Below are positions 31,028 through 42,405 of a DNA stretch of 64,000 nt, in pieces. The position numbers were made by a program, and so were the translations under genes. The stretch is from the NCBI RefSeq assembly GCF_026625045.1, contig NZ_CP113089.1, positions 372,001 to 436,000 of the forward strand. The letters run 5' to 3'. Within the stretch, counting starts at the first letter, position 1; each line of letters begins with the position of its first letter. The DNA is from Microcella daejeonensis (GTDB lineage Bacteria; Actinomycetota; Actinomycetes; Actinomycetales; Microbacteriaceae). The notes beneath the pieces were generated by a model. The model was not told the origin of the DNA. It saw nothing but the letters and a program-made list of their open reading frames with translations, and searched no databases.

Positions 31028-31711
31028 TCAGGAGCGCGACGCGAAGGCCATGGCCGCCCCGAGCCCGATGAGGGCGACGCCACCCGAGGCGCGCAGCCCG
31101 CTCAAGCGCCCGGGGTTGGTCGCGAACCACGCCCGCGCCGACCCGGCGGCGACCCCGTACAGGCCGTCGGAGACGATGCCGATCGCCAGGAAGATCGCCC
31201 CGAGCTGCAGCATCTGCCCGACCACGCTGCCGGCGCCCGGATCGACGAACTGCGGCAGCGCCGCGGCGAAGAACACGATGGTCTTCGGGTTCGTGATGCC
31301 GACGGCGAAGCTCTCGCGCAGCAGCCGGCGCACGGTCGGCCTCCGCTCGTCGAGGTCGGCCTCGGGCATGGCGCGCCGATGCCTGATCGACTGGATGCCC
31401 AGCCACACCAGCACGAGGGCGCCCACGATCTTCAGCGCGACGAAGAGCACCTCCGACTGCGCGACGAGCACGCCGAGCCCTGCCGCCACCGCGATGATCT
31501 GGAGCGCTCCGCCGCACGCCGCCCCGAGCACGCTGATCAGCGCGCCCCTGGTGCCGTGCGCGAGAGCCCGCCCAATGACGAAGAGCACGCCCGGCCCGGG
31601 CACGACGATGATGATGAGCGCCGCCACGAGGAAGGCGAGCAGTTCGGGGAGCGGCACCACGAGGGGCGATGCTACCGGCCTGCGCGCGGGCCGCACGACG
31701 CCGCCGGCCAC
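31028..31711 (-). CDS. LysE/RhtB-family exporter
   Basis: Up to 227 residues with six membrane helices and the family segments VPGPGVLFVIGRALAHGTRGA (split around the first helix pair) and ESFAVGITNPKTIVFFAAALP. The family exports amino acids or small metabolites using the proton gradient. The start is uncertain: GTG at 31711 gives 18 extra residues before PLPELLAF, while GTG at 31657 or 31660 fits the usual length better; none has a good ribosome binding site. It lies upstream of and in the same direction as the iron-box gene, with the iron box in between, so co-regulation is not shown. Confidence 0.88.
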   Translation of the reverse strand: MAGGVVRPARRPVASPLVVPLPELLAFLVAALIIIVVPGPGVLFVIGRALAHGTRGALISVLGAACGGALQIIAVAAGLGVLVAQSEVLFVALKIVGALVLVWLGIQSIRHRRAMPEADLDERRPTVRRLLRESFAVGITNPKTIVFFAAALPQFVDPGAGSVVGQMLQLGAIFLAIGIVSDGLYGVAAGSARAWFATNPGRLSGLRASGGVALIGLGAAMAFASRS

Positions 31712-31758
31712 GGTCGCGCGACGAGGACAGCCGACAACGAGGTCAGCAAACGCAGAGA

Positions 31759-31793
31759 AAACCCCGGCTGCTGGCGAGAGCGAACCGGGGTTT
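31759..31793 (-). terminator. Terminator of tRNA-Lys
   Basis: AAACCCCGG (31759-31767) pairs with CCGGGGTTT (31785-31793). On the minus strand this stem begins three bases after the tRNA 3' end and is followed by TCTCTG, as expected for a factor-independent terminator. Confidence 0.75.
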
Positions 31794-31795
31794 CG

Positions 31796-31868
<73 letters not shown>

Positions 31869-32024
31869 GCATCCCGCAAGCGGAACGAGAGGAAACACTA
31901 GCACCTCGCGGAGGCACCTTTCCACTCGGCCGCCGCTCAGCCGTCGCGCGCCGGGCATCCATACACTCGTCAGCGTTCGGCGGGCCGCGATCGCCCCCGC
32001 CTCCCTCAGCAGATCGGAGACCCC

Positions 32025-32501
32025 ATGACCGCGACCCGCCTCGAGCCCGGCACCCCCGCCCCCGCCTTCACGCTGCCCGACAAGGACGGCGCGCACGTCT
32101 CGCTCGCGGACTACGCCGGCAAGAAGGTGGTGCTGTACTTCTACCCGGCCGCCTCAACCCCGGGCTGCACCACGCAGGCGTGCGACTTCCGCGACAACCT
32201 GAACTCCCTCGGCGCTGCCGGCTACCAGGTGCTCGGCGTCTCGAAGGACTCCGGCGCCGCGCTGCAGAAGTTCGCCGAGGAGGAGAACCTCTCCTTCCCG
32301 CTGCTGAGCGACCCCGACCTCGCCGTGCACCAGGCCTACGCGGCCTACGGCGAGAAGTCGATGTACGGCAAGACGGTCACGGGCGTCATCCGCTCGACCT
32401 TCGTCATCGACGAGCAGGGCGTCATCACCCACCCGCTCTACAACGTCAAGGCCACCGGCCACGTCGCGAGCCTGCGCAAGAAGCTCGGCATCGACGACTG
32501 A
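32025..32501 (+). CDS. bcp: Thioredoxin-dependent peroxiredoxin, Bcp/PrxQ type
   Basis: 158 residues. It reduces hydrogen peroxide and organic hydroperoxides in the cytoplasm. The peroxidatic Cys48 lies in STPGCTTQ and the resolving Cys53 in QACDFRDN, the alpha2-helix spacing of BCP/PrxQ. Family segments VLGVSKDSG and VIRSTFVIDEQG are present. The residues before TPGC are PAAS rather than the common PKDD. ATG with GGAG seven bases upstream. Monocistronic, ended by a 17-base-pair stem-loop. Confidence 0.96.
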   Translation: MTATRLEPGTPAPAFTLPDKDGAHVSLADYAGKKVVLYFYPAASTPGCTTQACDFRDNLNSLGAAGYQVLGVSKDSGAALQKFAEEENLSFPLLSDPDLAVHQAYAAYGEKSMYGKTVTGVIRSTFVIDEQGVITHPLYNVKATGHVASLRKKLGIDD

Positions 32502-32512
32502 GCCCGCCGCAG

Positions 32513-32551
32513 ACGAACGGCCCGAGGAGCCCTACTCCTCGGGCCGTTCGT
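32513..32551. terminator. Bidirectional terminator between bcp and the membrane protein gene
   Basis: A perfect 17-base-pair stem: ACGAACGGCCCGAGGAG (32513-32529) and CTCCTCGGGCCGTTCGT (32535-32551) around a CCCTA loop. The stop codon of the convergent gene lies in the loop, so the terminator is built into that coding end. Confidence 0.85.
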
Positions 32552-32951
32552 CGTCGCCGGCGTCATCGCGCGCGAGGTACAGACTCACCGAGGGCGTGAG
32601 AAGCAGCACGATGGCGACGACCGCGGGCAGCACGAGCCAGCTGGCGATGTCGGGCCGGGGCACGAGCCCCTGGATCGATCCGATCCCGACGGCGAGCTGC
32701 AGGAACTGCCAGACGAGCGCGCCGCCGCGCGTCCAGCTGCGGCCGCGCCACGCGCCGAGCGTGATGATCGCGAGCCAGACGGCGGCGAGGATGCACAGCG
32801 CCGTGAGGAACAGGGCGGTGCCCACGAAGTCGGGGGCGTCGATCACGAACTCGAGCAGCAGGAAGGCCGAGATGCCGGCCATGAGCAGCGATTCCGCCCC
32901 GAGGATGATGACCAGGAGGGTGACCAGAGGTGTCCGCTTGGTGTCCGGCAC
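32532..32951 (-). CDS. Four-helix membrane protein of unknown function
   Basis: 139 residues from the GTG at 32951, chosen because AGGGG lies nine bases upstream; GTG at 32960 would add three residues. Four membrane helices (LVTLLVIILGAESLLMAGIS, GTALFLTALCILAAVWLAII, a third around LVWQFLQLAVGIG, and SWLVLPAVVAIVLLLTPSV) and a short acidic tail. It resembles small integral membrane proteins found widely in Microbacteriaceae; I cannot assign a function. It is divergent from whiB1. Confidence 0.8.
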   Translation of the reverse strand: MPDTKRTPLVTLLVIILGAESLLMAGISAFLLLEFVIDAPDFVGTALFLTALCILAAVWLAIITLGAWRGRSWTRGGALVWQFLQLAVGIGSIQGLVPRPDIASWLVLPAVVAIVLLLTPSVSLYLARDDAGDDERPEE

Positions 32952-33162
32952 GCAAACCACCCCCTACAAGACTATTGATTTCGAACGTGTTACATGCGAG
33001 CCTATAGAAGGTTGATGTGCCGCCTACAACGCCGTGGGCCATCCCGAAGATTCTCTTCATTCCCCACTCGTTCCCCGGCCGAATCGCCATGATCTCGCCG
33101 AGGACGCGGTGCGTCTCTCAGCCCTTCCGACGCGCCGCACCGACCCCAAAGGAGCATGTCCT

Positions 33163-33411
33163 ATGGACTGGCGCGACAAGGCCGCTTGCCTGACCGCTGA
33201 CCCCGAGCTGTTCTTCCCCGTGGGGAACACCGGGCCCGCCGTGGACCAGATCGAGAAGGCGAAGACCGTCTGCGGTCGCTGCTCGGTCACCGAGACCTGC
33301 CTGCAGTACGCCCTCGAGACCAACCAAGACTCGGGCGTGTGGGGCGGCCTCAGCGAGGACGAGCGCCGCGCTCTCAAGCGCCGCGCCGCTCGCGCCCGCC
33401 GCGCCTCCTAA
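33163..33411 (+). CDS. whiB1: WhiB1-type Fe-S transcription factor
   Basis: 82 residues. The [4Fe-4S] ligands Cys9, Cys37, Cys40 and Cys46 and the GVWGG turn match WhiB1 of M. tuberculosis at the same positions, and the C-terminal basic DERRALKRR helix matches too. WhiB1 binds the principal sigma factor and is sensitive to nitric oxide in mycobacteria. The ATG at 33163 has AAAGGAG eight bases upstream; the longer open frame is not needed. The 200-base upstream region is unusually AT-rich for this window and should hold the promoter. It is convergent with pdtaS, as in M. tuberculosis. Confidence 0.96.
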   Translation: MDWRDKAACLTADPELFFPVGNTGPAVDQIEKAKTVCGRCSVTETCLQYALETNQDSGVWGGLSEDERRALKRRAARARRAS

Positions 33412-33472
33412 CCCGGCAGCCGGCGACTCGCTCGCGAGCTCCGGCCCCCTGCACCGGCCGGACCACCATCGG

Positions 33473-33512
33473 CGCCCCGCCATCGTCGCGCTCTGCGCAC
33501 GGTGGCGGGGCG
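33473..33512. terminator. Terminator after whiB1
   Basis: CGCCCCGCCA (33473-33482) pairs with TGGCGGGGCG (33503-33512), with further CG pairs inside, and is followed by TTCTT on the plus strand. It lies between the convergent whiB1 and pdtaS genes. Confidence 0.75.
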
Positions 33513-33571
33513 TTCTTCGTGCCCGCGCGAGGCGGGGTTCGGGATGCTCGCGCGGGGCATCCCGCCGGTTC

Positions 33572-35071
33572 TCAGCTGCGGCGCGCCAGGTACCGCAGCG
33601 GCACCTCGATCGTCACCTCGGTGCCCTCGCCCTCGAGCGTGTGCCAGTCGATGGTGCCGCCCAGCTCGCCCTGGATGAGGGTGCGCACGATCTGCGTGCC
33701 GAGGCCCGAGCCCACCTTGCCCTCGGGGAGCCCGCCGCCGTTGTCGCGCACCTTCACCGCGAGGGTGTCGTCGGTGCGGCTCGAGACGATCTCGACCTCG
33801 CCGTCGCTGCGCCCGACGAGCCCGTGCTCGACGGCGTTCGTGACGAGCTCGGTGAGCGCGAGGGCCAGCGGGGTCGCGTACTCGCTCGGCAGGGTGCCGA
33901 AGCTGCCCGTCGAGCGCGGGCGCACGATCGTGTTGTGGCTCGAGGCGACCTCGGCGATGAGCATGAGCACCCGCGCGAAGACCTCGTCGAAGTCGACGTT
34001 CTGACTGAGGCCCTCCGAGAGGGTGTCGTGCACGACCGCGATGGCGGCGACGCGGCGCATGGCCTGCGTGAGGGCGTCCTTCGCCCCCTCGCTGTGGGTG
34101 CGACGGGCCTGGATGCGCAGCAGCGAGGCGACCGTCTGCAGGTTGTTCTTCACCCGGTGGTGGATCTCGCGGATCGTCGCGTCCTTGGTGATGAGCTCGC
34201 GCTCCTGGTGCCGCACCTCGGTCACGTCCCGGCAGAGCACGACCGCGCCTACCCGCATGCCGTGCAGTCGCAGGGGGATGGCGCGCAGGCTCACGGTGAC
34301 GCCGCGCGACTCGATGTCGGTGCGCCACGGCGCGCGCCCCGTGACCACGAGCGGCAGCGACTCGTCGACGACGAGCTTGCCCGAGAGCAGCCGGGTGGTG
34401 ACGTCGGCGAGGGACTCCCCCTCGAGCTCGCCGGCGAAGCCCATGCGGTTGAAGGCGCTCAGCCCGTTCGGGCTCGCGAAGGTGACGATGCCGTCGACGT
34501 CGAGGCGGATGAGCCCGTCGCTCGCGCGCGGCGCCCCGCGGCGCGGCCCGCTCGGCGCCGTCATGTCGGGGAAGTCGCCGACCGCGATCATGTCGAAGAG
34601 GTCGTTGGCGCACTCGTTGAAGGTCAGCTCCTGGCGGCTCGGCATGCGCGCCTCGCTGAGGTTCGTGTGCCGCGTGATGATGGCGATGGGATGCTCGCTC
34701 ACCGTCTTGCCGCCCGGCGACAGCCGCCGCACGACCGGCACGGCCCGCACGCGCGTGGGGGTCTCCTCGTACCAGTCGGGCGCGCTCGAGTCGACGATCG
34801 CCGCACTCTCGTAGGCCTGCGTCACCTGATGACGCCACTCCGGCTTGATCTCCTGACCGACGAAGTCGCGGTAGAAGAGCGTCGCCGAGCTCGAGGGCCG
34901 GGCGTGGGCGACGGCGACGAAGCCGCCGCTGCTCGTCGGCACCCACAGCACGATGTCGGCGAAGGCGAGATCGGCGAGCAGCTGCCCCTCGGCGATGAGC
35001 AGATGCAGCCACTCGATGTCCGCCTCGGTCAGGGAGGCGTGCTCATGGACCAGATCGGAGAGCGTCGACAC
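33572..35071 (-). CDS. pdtaS: PdtaS-type cytosolic sensor histidine kinase
   Basis: 499 residues, no membrane helix. N-terminal GAF-like domain (about 1-150), a PAS-like domain (about 185-290), then a HisKA_2/HWE-type kinase: phospho-acceptor in REIHHRVKNNLQTVASLLR (His about 303), N box LALTELVTNAVEHGL, G boxes DNGGGLPEG and GSGLGTQIV. In mycobacteria PdtaS phosphorylates the RNA-binding antiterminator PdtaR; no pdtaR is in this window. Adjacent to whiB1 as in M. tuberculosis. GTG start. It follows the CpaE-like gene by 9 bases on the same strand. Confidence 0.94.
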   Translation of the reverse strand: MSTLSDLVHEHASLTEADIEWLHLLIAEGQLLADLAFADIVLWVPTSSGGFVAVAHARPSSSATLFYRDFVGQEIKPEWRHQVTQAYESAAIVDSSAPDWYEETPTRVRAVPVVRRLSPGGKTVSEHPIAIITRHTNLSEARMPSRQELTFNECANDLFDMIAVGDFPDMTAPSGPRRGAPRASDGLIRLDVDGIVTFASPNGLSAFNRMGFAGELEGESLADVTTRLLSGKLVVDESLPLVVTGRAPWRTDIESRGVTVSLRAIPLRLHGMRVGAVVLCRDVTEVRHQERELITKDATIREIHHRVKNNLQTVASLLRIQARRTHSEGAKDALTQAMRRVAAIAVVHDTLSEGLSQNVDFDEVFARVLMLIAEVASSHNTIVRPRSTGSFGTLPSEYATPLALALTELVTNAVEHGLVGRSDGEVEIVSSRTDDTLAVKVRDNGGGLPEGKVGSGLGTQIVRTLIQGELGGTIDWHTLEGEGTEVTIEVPLRYLARRS

Positions 35072-35080
35072 CCGCTCAGG

Positions 35081-36751
35081 CTACCCCGTGCGTCGCGGCC
35101 GCCCCCACGCGCTCCGGCGGGGTGCGGCCGCCTCCCCGTACCCGAGCCGGTCGGCGAGCGCCGAGACGCCCTGGCGCAGCGGTGACCGCGGTGCGGCATC
35201 CACCACGGTGCGCGCGCTCAGCAGGGCCGCATCGGCGGCGGCGGGGTCGTCGGCGATCAGCAGCGGGTCGGGGATGCCCCCGAACCGGTCGAGCGTCTGC
35301 CGCACCTGCCCGGCGGGGTCGACGCCGAGCACGCTCGACCGCACGCGGTTGACCACGACGTGCACGTCGTCGACCGTCACCGTCTCGAGCAGGTCGGCGT
35401 GCGTGCGCAGCAGGCGGGTGATGCCGACCGGATCGGCGGCCCCGACGGCGACGACCTCGTCGGCGGTGCGCAGCGCGGCGATCGTCGCGGCGTTGCGGCG
35501 CGGGGAGAGCAGGTCGCTCGAGAGCTCCTCGTCGGTCTCGAGGTTGAAGCCCACGTCGACCACGACGACGTCGCACCACCGCCGCGCCTGCTCGAGCGCG
35601 CCGATCACGCGGTCGCGGGCGAGCTCCGGCCACCGGTGCGGGCGGCCGATGCCCGTGAGCACCCGGAAGGCCGCCGTCGATCCGCCGTAGTCGACCGACA
35701 CCCGATCGAGCTCGGCAGCGTCGAGAGCGTCGGAGGCCGCCAGCCGGCAGGCCGCCGCGAAGCCGGGCGCCTCGTCGAGCAGTCCGAGGCTCGGCGCGAT
35801 GGTGCCGCCGTAGGTGTCGGCGTCGACGAGGCAGACGTGGAGCCCGCGGGCGGCGAGCTCGGCCGCGAGCGTCGTCGCGATGAGCGTGCGCCCCGGAGCG
35901 CCGGCCGGCCCCCACACGGCGATGACGCGGTTCGGGCGCGCGGCCGGTGCCGGCACCGGCGCCTCCCCGGCCACCGGATCGGGCGGAGCCCCCGGCACCC
36001 GCAGGTCGGCGAGCGTCGTCGGCGGCGCGCCGGCCGCATCCGTGGGCCCGTCGGCGTGCGGGGCCGCGGCGGGCGGCGGCGCGCCCGTCGCGCCCCCGCC
36101 CCGGCCCGCGTCCGTCGCACCCTCGCCGCGCCCCGCCGACCGACCGAGCAGTCGTCGGATGCCCGACGCGCGCTCCCCTCCGGCCCCCGCCGCGCCCGCC
36201 CTCGCCGCCGGCGCCGGGTCGCGCCCGGCCCGGCGCCGTGCCGACGCGCCCCCGGGCTCGGAGGCGGCCGCGGGCCCGCCGTCGCGGCGCGACCCGAGCG
36301 ACCGCGGCCCCGACGCTGCGGCGCCGCCCGACTCGGAGCCGTCAGCCGACCCGAGCGCGGCATCCCCCGACCGCAACCGCGGAGCGGCCGCGTCCTCGAT
36401 GCCGCCCTCCAGCGCGTCGAACGGCGCCCGCAGCACCGAGAGGTCGATCGCGCGACCCGGCACGGCGCGCAGCACGTCGTGCACTCCGAGGAGGCGGGCG
36501 GAGGCCGAGGCCGCGTCGTCGGCCCGGACGAGGCAGGTGCGCACGCCGAGCAGGTCGCCGGCGCCGACGACGTCGAGCGTCGCGACGGCCGGGTCGTCGG
36601 CGACGAGGACGACCTCGGGGGCGTCCTCGGCGAGCTGCCGCAGCAGCTCCTCCCGGTCGATCGCCCGCCACGCGATGCGATGGCCGGCCCGCAGCAGGGC
36701 GAGCTCCACCTGATCGGCATCGATGCCCGGCAGCGCGAGAGCGATGCGCAC
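35081..36751 (-). CDS. CpaE/MinD-like ATPase with deviant Walker A
   Basis: 556 residues. Residues 1-120 form a receiver-like domain without a clear phospho-site. Residues 120-270 are a low-complexity Ala/Gly/Pro/Asp linker. Residues about 275-540 are a MinD/ParA-type ATPase. Its Walker A is GPAGAPGRT (~280-288), with Arg where Lys is usual. CLVDADTYGG is the switch region, and VVVVDVGFNLE is Walker B. Related proteins in Actinobacteria accompany pilus (Flp/Tad) systems or SAF-domain proteins; no other pilus gene is visible. GTG start four bases after the SAF-protein stop, so the two are co-transcribed with pdtaS downstream. Confidence 0.85.
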   Translation of the reverse strand: MRIALALPGIDADQVELALLRAGHRIAWRAIDREELLRQLAEDAPEVVLVADDPAVATLDVVGAGDLLGVRTCLVRADDAASASARLLGVHDVLRAVPGRAIDLSVLRAPFDALEGGIEDAAAPRLRSGDAALGSADGSESGGAAASGPRSLGSRRDGGPAAASEPGGASARRRAGRDPAPAARAGAAGAGGERASGIRRLLGRSAGRGEGATDAGRGGGATGAPPPAAAPHADGPTDAAGAPPTTLADLRVPGAPPDPVAGEAPVPAPAARPNRVIAVWGPAGAPGRTLIATTLAAELAARGLHVCLVDADTYGGTIAPSLGLLDEAPGFAAACRLAASDALDAAELDRVSVDYGGSTAAFRVLTGIGRPHRWPELARDRVIGALEQARRWCDVVVVDVGFNLETDEELSSDLLSPRRNAATIAALRTADEVVAVGAADPVGITRLLRTHADLLETVTVDDVHVVVNRVRSSVLGVDPAGQVRQTLDRFGGIPDPLLIADDPAAADAALLSARTVVDAAPRSPLRQGVSALADRLGYGEAAAPRRSAWGRPRRTG

Positions 36752-36754
36752 GAC

Positions 36755-37387
36755 TCAGCCCCCGATCGCGAGAGCGGTCGGCACCGCGGCGAGCGCGTCG
36801 CCGTTGGCGAGAGCGCCCAGGATGCGCGCGACGTCGCGCCGGGGCACGAGCAGCTCGACGCGGGCGGCCTCCGCACCCGCGACGATGCCCTCCTCCGCCA
36901 CCTCGCGCACGAGCTGGGCCTCGGAGGCGATGACGACGGGAGCGCCGAAGCGCCCCGCCTCCTCCTGGGGCGACGCCCACAGATCGAGCGTGTCCCCCGA
37001 CCGCACCGTGGCGCCGAGCGGAGTCGTCAGGGCGACGACGACCGTCGTCGAGCCGGGGCCGCGGGCATCTCCGACGGCGGCGCGCGGAACGAGCTCGCCC
37101 TCCCCGATCGTGCGCGCGACGACGACGCCCTCCTCGGGCATCTCCTCGACGGTCAGGTAGGTGGCCGCCTCGGCGCCGAGCGCGACGCGTCGCAGCTCGA
37201 GATCATCGGCGGTCACCTGCTCCCCCGCCGTCAGCAGCGCGGGGGCGGCGTAGACGTCGATGCCCTCGTCCCCCACCGCGACGATGCCGACGACCGCGGC
37301 GATCGATCCGATGACGAGGGCTATCCCGATCGCGAGACGGGGATCGGTGCCGCGACGGCGGGCGGGCGGGGCGGGGCGCGACGACAT
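36755..37387 (-). CDS. SAF-domain (CpaB-like) membrane-anchored protein
   Basis: 210 residues. An N-terminal membrane anchor (LAIGIALVIGSIAAVVGIVAV) is followed by a SAF domain (about 45-110: APALLTAGEQVTADDLELRR, EGELVPRAAV) and a C-terminal domain ending in an LVPRRDVARILGAL helix. CpaB/RcpC proteins with this layout act at the cell envelope in Flp pilus export. Here only a CpaE-like ATPase accompanies it, so the role is uncertain. First gene of the operon with the CpaE-like gene and pdtaS. Confidence 0.85.
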   Translation of the reverse strand: MSSRPAPPARRRGTDPRLAIGIALVIGSIAAVVGIVAVGDEGIDVYAAPALLTAGEQVTADDLELRRVALGAEAATYLTVEEMPEEGVVVARTIGEGELVPRAAVGDARGPGSTTVVVALTTPLGATVRSGDTLDLWASPQEEAGRFGAPVVIASEAQLVREVAEEGIVAGAEAARVELLVPRRDVARILGALANGDALAAVPTALAIGG

Positions 37388-37542
37388 GGGTGCTCCTCGT
37401 CAGACGGCGGTGCGGGCTGCGGGACCGATGCTCGACGGCGCCCGGCCCGGGGACGCGACCGATAGTGAACGCCGACGACGCACGCGGCGGGGAGTTATCC
37501 ACATTCCCGGGCTCGACCGGAGGGCGGGGCCATACTCGTTGC

Positions 37543-37839
37543 ATGACCGAGCCGACTCCCGACGCCCTGGGTCGCTTCCTGACCCTCACGGACGTCGCCG
37601 AGGTGCTGAGCCTCAACGCCGCCGAGGTGCTCGCTCTCGTGCGCTCGGGCGAGCTGCCCGCCATCCGCCTGGGGGCGATCGGTCAGTGGCGGGTGGAGCA
37701 CGCGGTGCTCGAATCCTTCATCGCCGACAAGTACGACGAGAGCCGTCGCATGGCTCTCTGGCACGAGGCGGAGTACGCGGACGTCGCCGAGCTCTTCGGC
37801 GACCAGCGGCGACGCAGCAGCGGCGCATCCTCGAGCTGA
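37543..37839 (+). CDS. Small excisionase-type helix-turn-helix protein
   Basis: 98 residues from the ATG at 37543. The core FLTLTDVAEVLSLNAAEVLAL with VRSGELPAIRLGAIGQWRV is a MerR/Xis-type winged helix, as in BldC and excisionase-family DNA-binding proteins. The remainder (FIADKYDESRRMALWH) is a predicted helix. A CATACT sequence sits six bases before the ATG and no ribosome binding site is present, so a leaderless transcript is possible. It is divergent from the SAF-protein gene. No integrase is nearby, so a role as a regulator is likelier than as an excisionase. Confidence 0.85.
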   Translation: MTEPTPDALGRFLTLTDVAEVLSLNAAEVLALVRSGELPAIRLGAIGQWRVEHAVLESFIADKYDESRRMALWHEAEYADVAELFGDQRRRSSGASSS

Positions 37840-37933
37840 GCGACCGGCCGCCCGCCGAGGCGGGCTCGGAGCCGCCGGCCGCCCCGCTGCGGCCGGCGCC
37901 GGGGCGAGCTCGGGGGCGGGCTCTCCGGCAGGC

Positions 37934-38515
37934 TCAGAGCCGCACGAGGAGCACGCTCGAGAGCGGGATGATGCGGATGTGCTCGACGGCGCTCGCCCGG
38001 CGCGGTGCCTCGAGCTCGTGCACCGCGAGGTCGAGATGGTCGCGGCCGACGCGGTCGATGGTGCCCGACGCCGGGCCCGCATCGGTGTCGACGGTGAGCG
38101 GAGCGCGCCGGCGGCACAGATCGCGCAGCAGGAACGCGAGCCCGAGCCGGGCCGCGAGCTGAGGCGCTTCGGGCCCGCGCTCGAGCGAGACGGCGACCTG
38201 CTCGTGATCGAGCATGAGGGACTCGACGGCGGGGAGAGGCACGATCGCCTGATGGTGCGGGCGGTCGTCGAGGTCGCCGGCGACCCAGTCGCGCCCGATC
38301 GTCATCGGGGTGAGCACCACCCGCTCCCCCGTGCGCAGACGCAGGGAGAGGCGGCGCATCGCCTGCGGACCGCGGTGCAGCGCGGCGATGCGGTCGCGCA
38401 GTTCGAGACGCCCGAGGCGCAGCCGCTCCTCCTCGTGCTGCAGATCGATCTCCTCCGCCCGCAGCTCGTGCTCGAGCTGACCGGCGAGGTCGTCGAAGAG
38501 GTGGTCCCAGCGCAT
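37934..38515 (-). CDS. Conserved actinobacterial protein of unknown function
   Basis: 193 residues from the ATG at 38515 (MRWDHLFDDLAGQLEHEL). The first 60 residues are a charged helix, probably coiled coil, followed by a compact beta-rich region (LSLRLRTGERVVLTPMTIGRDWV, SGTIDRVGRDHLDLAVHE, HIRIIPLSSVLLVRL). The pattern of a Glu-rich helix and beta strands recurs in uncharacterised actinobacterial proteins encoded near Rv3235-like genes. I do not recognise a catalytic motif. It is divergent from the Rv3235-like gene. Confidence 0.75.
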   Translation of the reverse strand: MRWDHLFDDLAGQLEHELRAEEIDLQHEEERLRLGRLELRDRIAALHRGPQAMRRLSLRLRTGERVVLTPMTIGRDWVAGDLDDRPHHQAIVPLPAVESLMLDHEQVAVSLERGPEAPQLAARLGLAFLLRDLCRRRAPLTVDTDAGPASGTIDRVGRDHLDLAVHELEAPRRASAVEHIRIIPLSSVLLVRL

Positions 38516-38720
38516 GCGGCGACCGTAGCCAGCGCCACCGACACCGTCGCCCCTGTTCTCCACAGTTGCGAGACCGGTATGGACACTGAGGAATCATTCT
38601 GCTTTAGTGAATCCGCCACCCCCGAACGGGGGTGTACGTAACGGTCTGATCGGCATCGTCGCCGAGCACCGATGGGGCGTCCTCACGAGGTGAGCGCCCC
38701 CGGGGAGTAGAGGAGTCACC

Positions 38721-39245
38721 ATGAACGCACCCGCCGCCTCGGCGACCGCCACGGCACCCGCCCCCCGCGCGGACGCGCCCGCCCCCACCCGCGTCGAGGA
38801 CGCGGCCGGCGCGCTCCCCCGCGCACCCCGGCAGAGCGCTCGGTCGGTGGCGGGCCGCATCGCGCAGGAGGAGTTCTTCGACTACCAGCCGACCTCGACC
38901 GCCGAGCTGCCCGACCCGAGGCCTCTCGTCGAGAACCTCACCCGCTTCGTCGTCGAGATCCTCGCCGGCGCCCGCGAGCTCGAGCAGATCGCCCGCTGGG
39001 TGACCGACGACGTCTACCGCACTCTCCTCAAGCGCCAGGCGATCAGCGCTCGCGCCCGGGCCGCCCGCGGGCGGCCGGTCATCCGCCCCGCCTTCGCCAT
39101 CGGCAGCGTCATCCTCTGCGAGCCCCGCGACGGCATCATCGAAGCGGTCGTCGTCGTCAACTCGCGCGCGCGATCCCGGGCGGTCGCCATCCGACTCGAA
39201 GGGCTCGACCGCCGCTGGCGGGCGAGCGCCATCCACGTCCTCTGA
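38721..39245 (+). CDS. Rv3235-family protein
   Basis: 174 residues. A disordered Ala/Pro-rich N-terminus (1-60) is followed by the conserved domain of the Rv3235/DUF6459 type: LVENLTRFVVEILAGARELE, QIARWVTDDVYRTLLKR, then a beta-rich part with IIEAVVVVNSRARSRAVAIR and RWRASAIHVL. Function unknown. ATG with AGGAG eight bases upstream. It lies next to secA, as Rv3235 lies near secA1 in M. tuberculosis, and is convergent with it. Confidence 0.88.
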   Translation: MNAPAASATATAPAPRADAPAPTRVEDAAGALPRAPRQSARSVAGRIAQEEFFDYQPTSTAELPDPRPLVENLTRFVVEILAGARELEQIARWVTDDVYRTLLKRQAISARARAARGRPVIRPAFAIGSVILCEPRDGIIEAVVVVNSRARSRAVAIRLEGLDRRWRASAIHVL

Positions 39246-39286
39246 CCGCCCGCGCTCCGCGCGCAGCGGCAGGACCGCCGTGGACG

Positions 39287-39320
39287 CGAACGGCCCCCGG
39301 AATGCTCCGGGGGCCGTTCG
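39287..39320. terminator. Bidirectional terminator between the Rv3235-like gene and secA
   Basis: A perfect 14-base-pair stem: CGAACGGCCCCCGG (39287-39300) and CCGGGGGCCGTTCG (39307-39320) around an AATGCT loop, between convergent gene ends. Confidence 0.85.
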
Positions 39321-39344
39321 CATTCACGAGCGCTGCGCGGTGCG

Positions 39345-42155
<2,811 letters not shown>

Positions 42156-42327
42156 GTTGGTAACTCCGCTCGTCGGGAGCCGCGTCGGGCTCCCACTCGT
42201 GTCGCGACCGGCGGCGATCTCGCCGCGCGCCGGTGCACCGCTCGATGCGGCGCGCCCATGCTAGCAACTGCGCCTATAGAGGAGCGGAGCGCGGGTTCGC
42301 GGTGCGAGCCGGTCGAGGGCGGGCGAC

Positions 42328-42385
42328 GGGATGCGGCTCGCGCCGGTGCCGCTGAGCGCAGCACCGGCGCGAGCCGGGCATCCCG
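42328..42385 (-). terminator. Terminator of hpf
   Basis: CGGCTCGCGCCGGTGC (42334-42349) pairs perfectly with GCACCGGCGCGAGCCG (42361-42376). The stem continues as GGGATGC/GCATCCC after a small bulge. It lies just past the hpf stop, upstream of secA. The rest of the 250-base gap towards secA (42156-42327) contains no ORF and should hold the secA promoter. Confidence 0.8.
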
Positions 42386-42405
42386 GACCGGGGTTCAGGC
42401 GGGGG

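Noticed and set aside
31028..31711. LysE-type exporter as a member of the iron-regulated unit
   Set aside because: The iron box lies downstream of this gene and upstream of the acyltransferase gene, so there is no sequence evidence that it is under iron control.
32970..32985. CTATTGATTTC shared between the whiB1 upstream region and the 23S-5S spacer (63618)
   Set aside because: An 11-base match in two AT-rich stretches can arise by chance and no longer homology surrounds it.
35990..36400. Possible frameshift or pseudogene signal in the middle of the CpaE-like gene
   Set aside because: The Ala/Gly/Pro-rich stretch stays in frame and reads as a disordered linker between two intact domains.
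37543..37839. Excisionase-like protein as a sign of a prophage or integrative element
   Set aside because: No integrase, attachment site or phage gene nearby; small HTH proteins of this fold are common stand-alone regulators in Actinobacteria.
38580..38642. Twenty-codon ORF starting MDTEESF upstream of the Rv3235-like gene
   Set aside because: No ribosome binding site and no recognisable peptide; the stretch is AT-richer and more likely promoter DNA.
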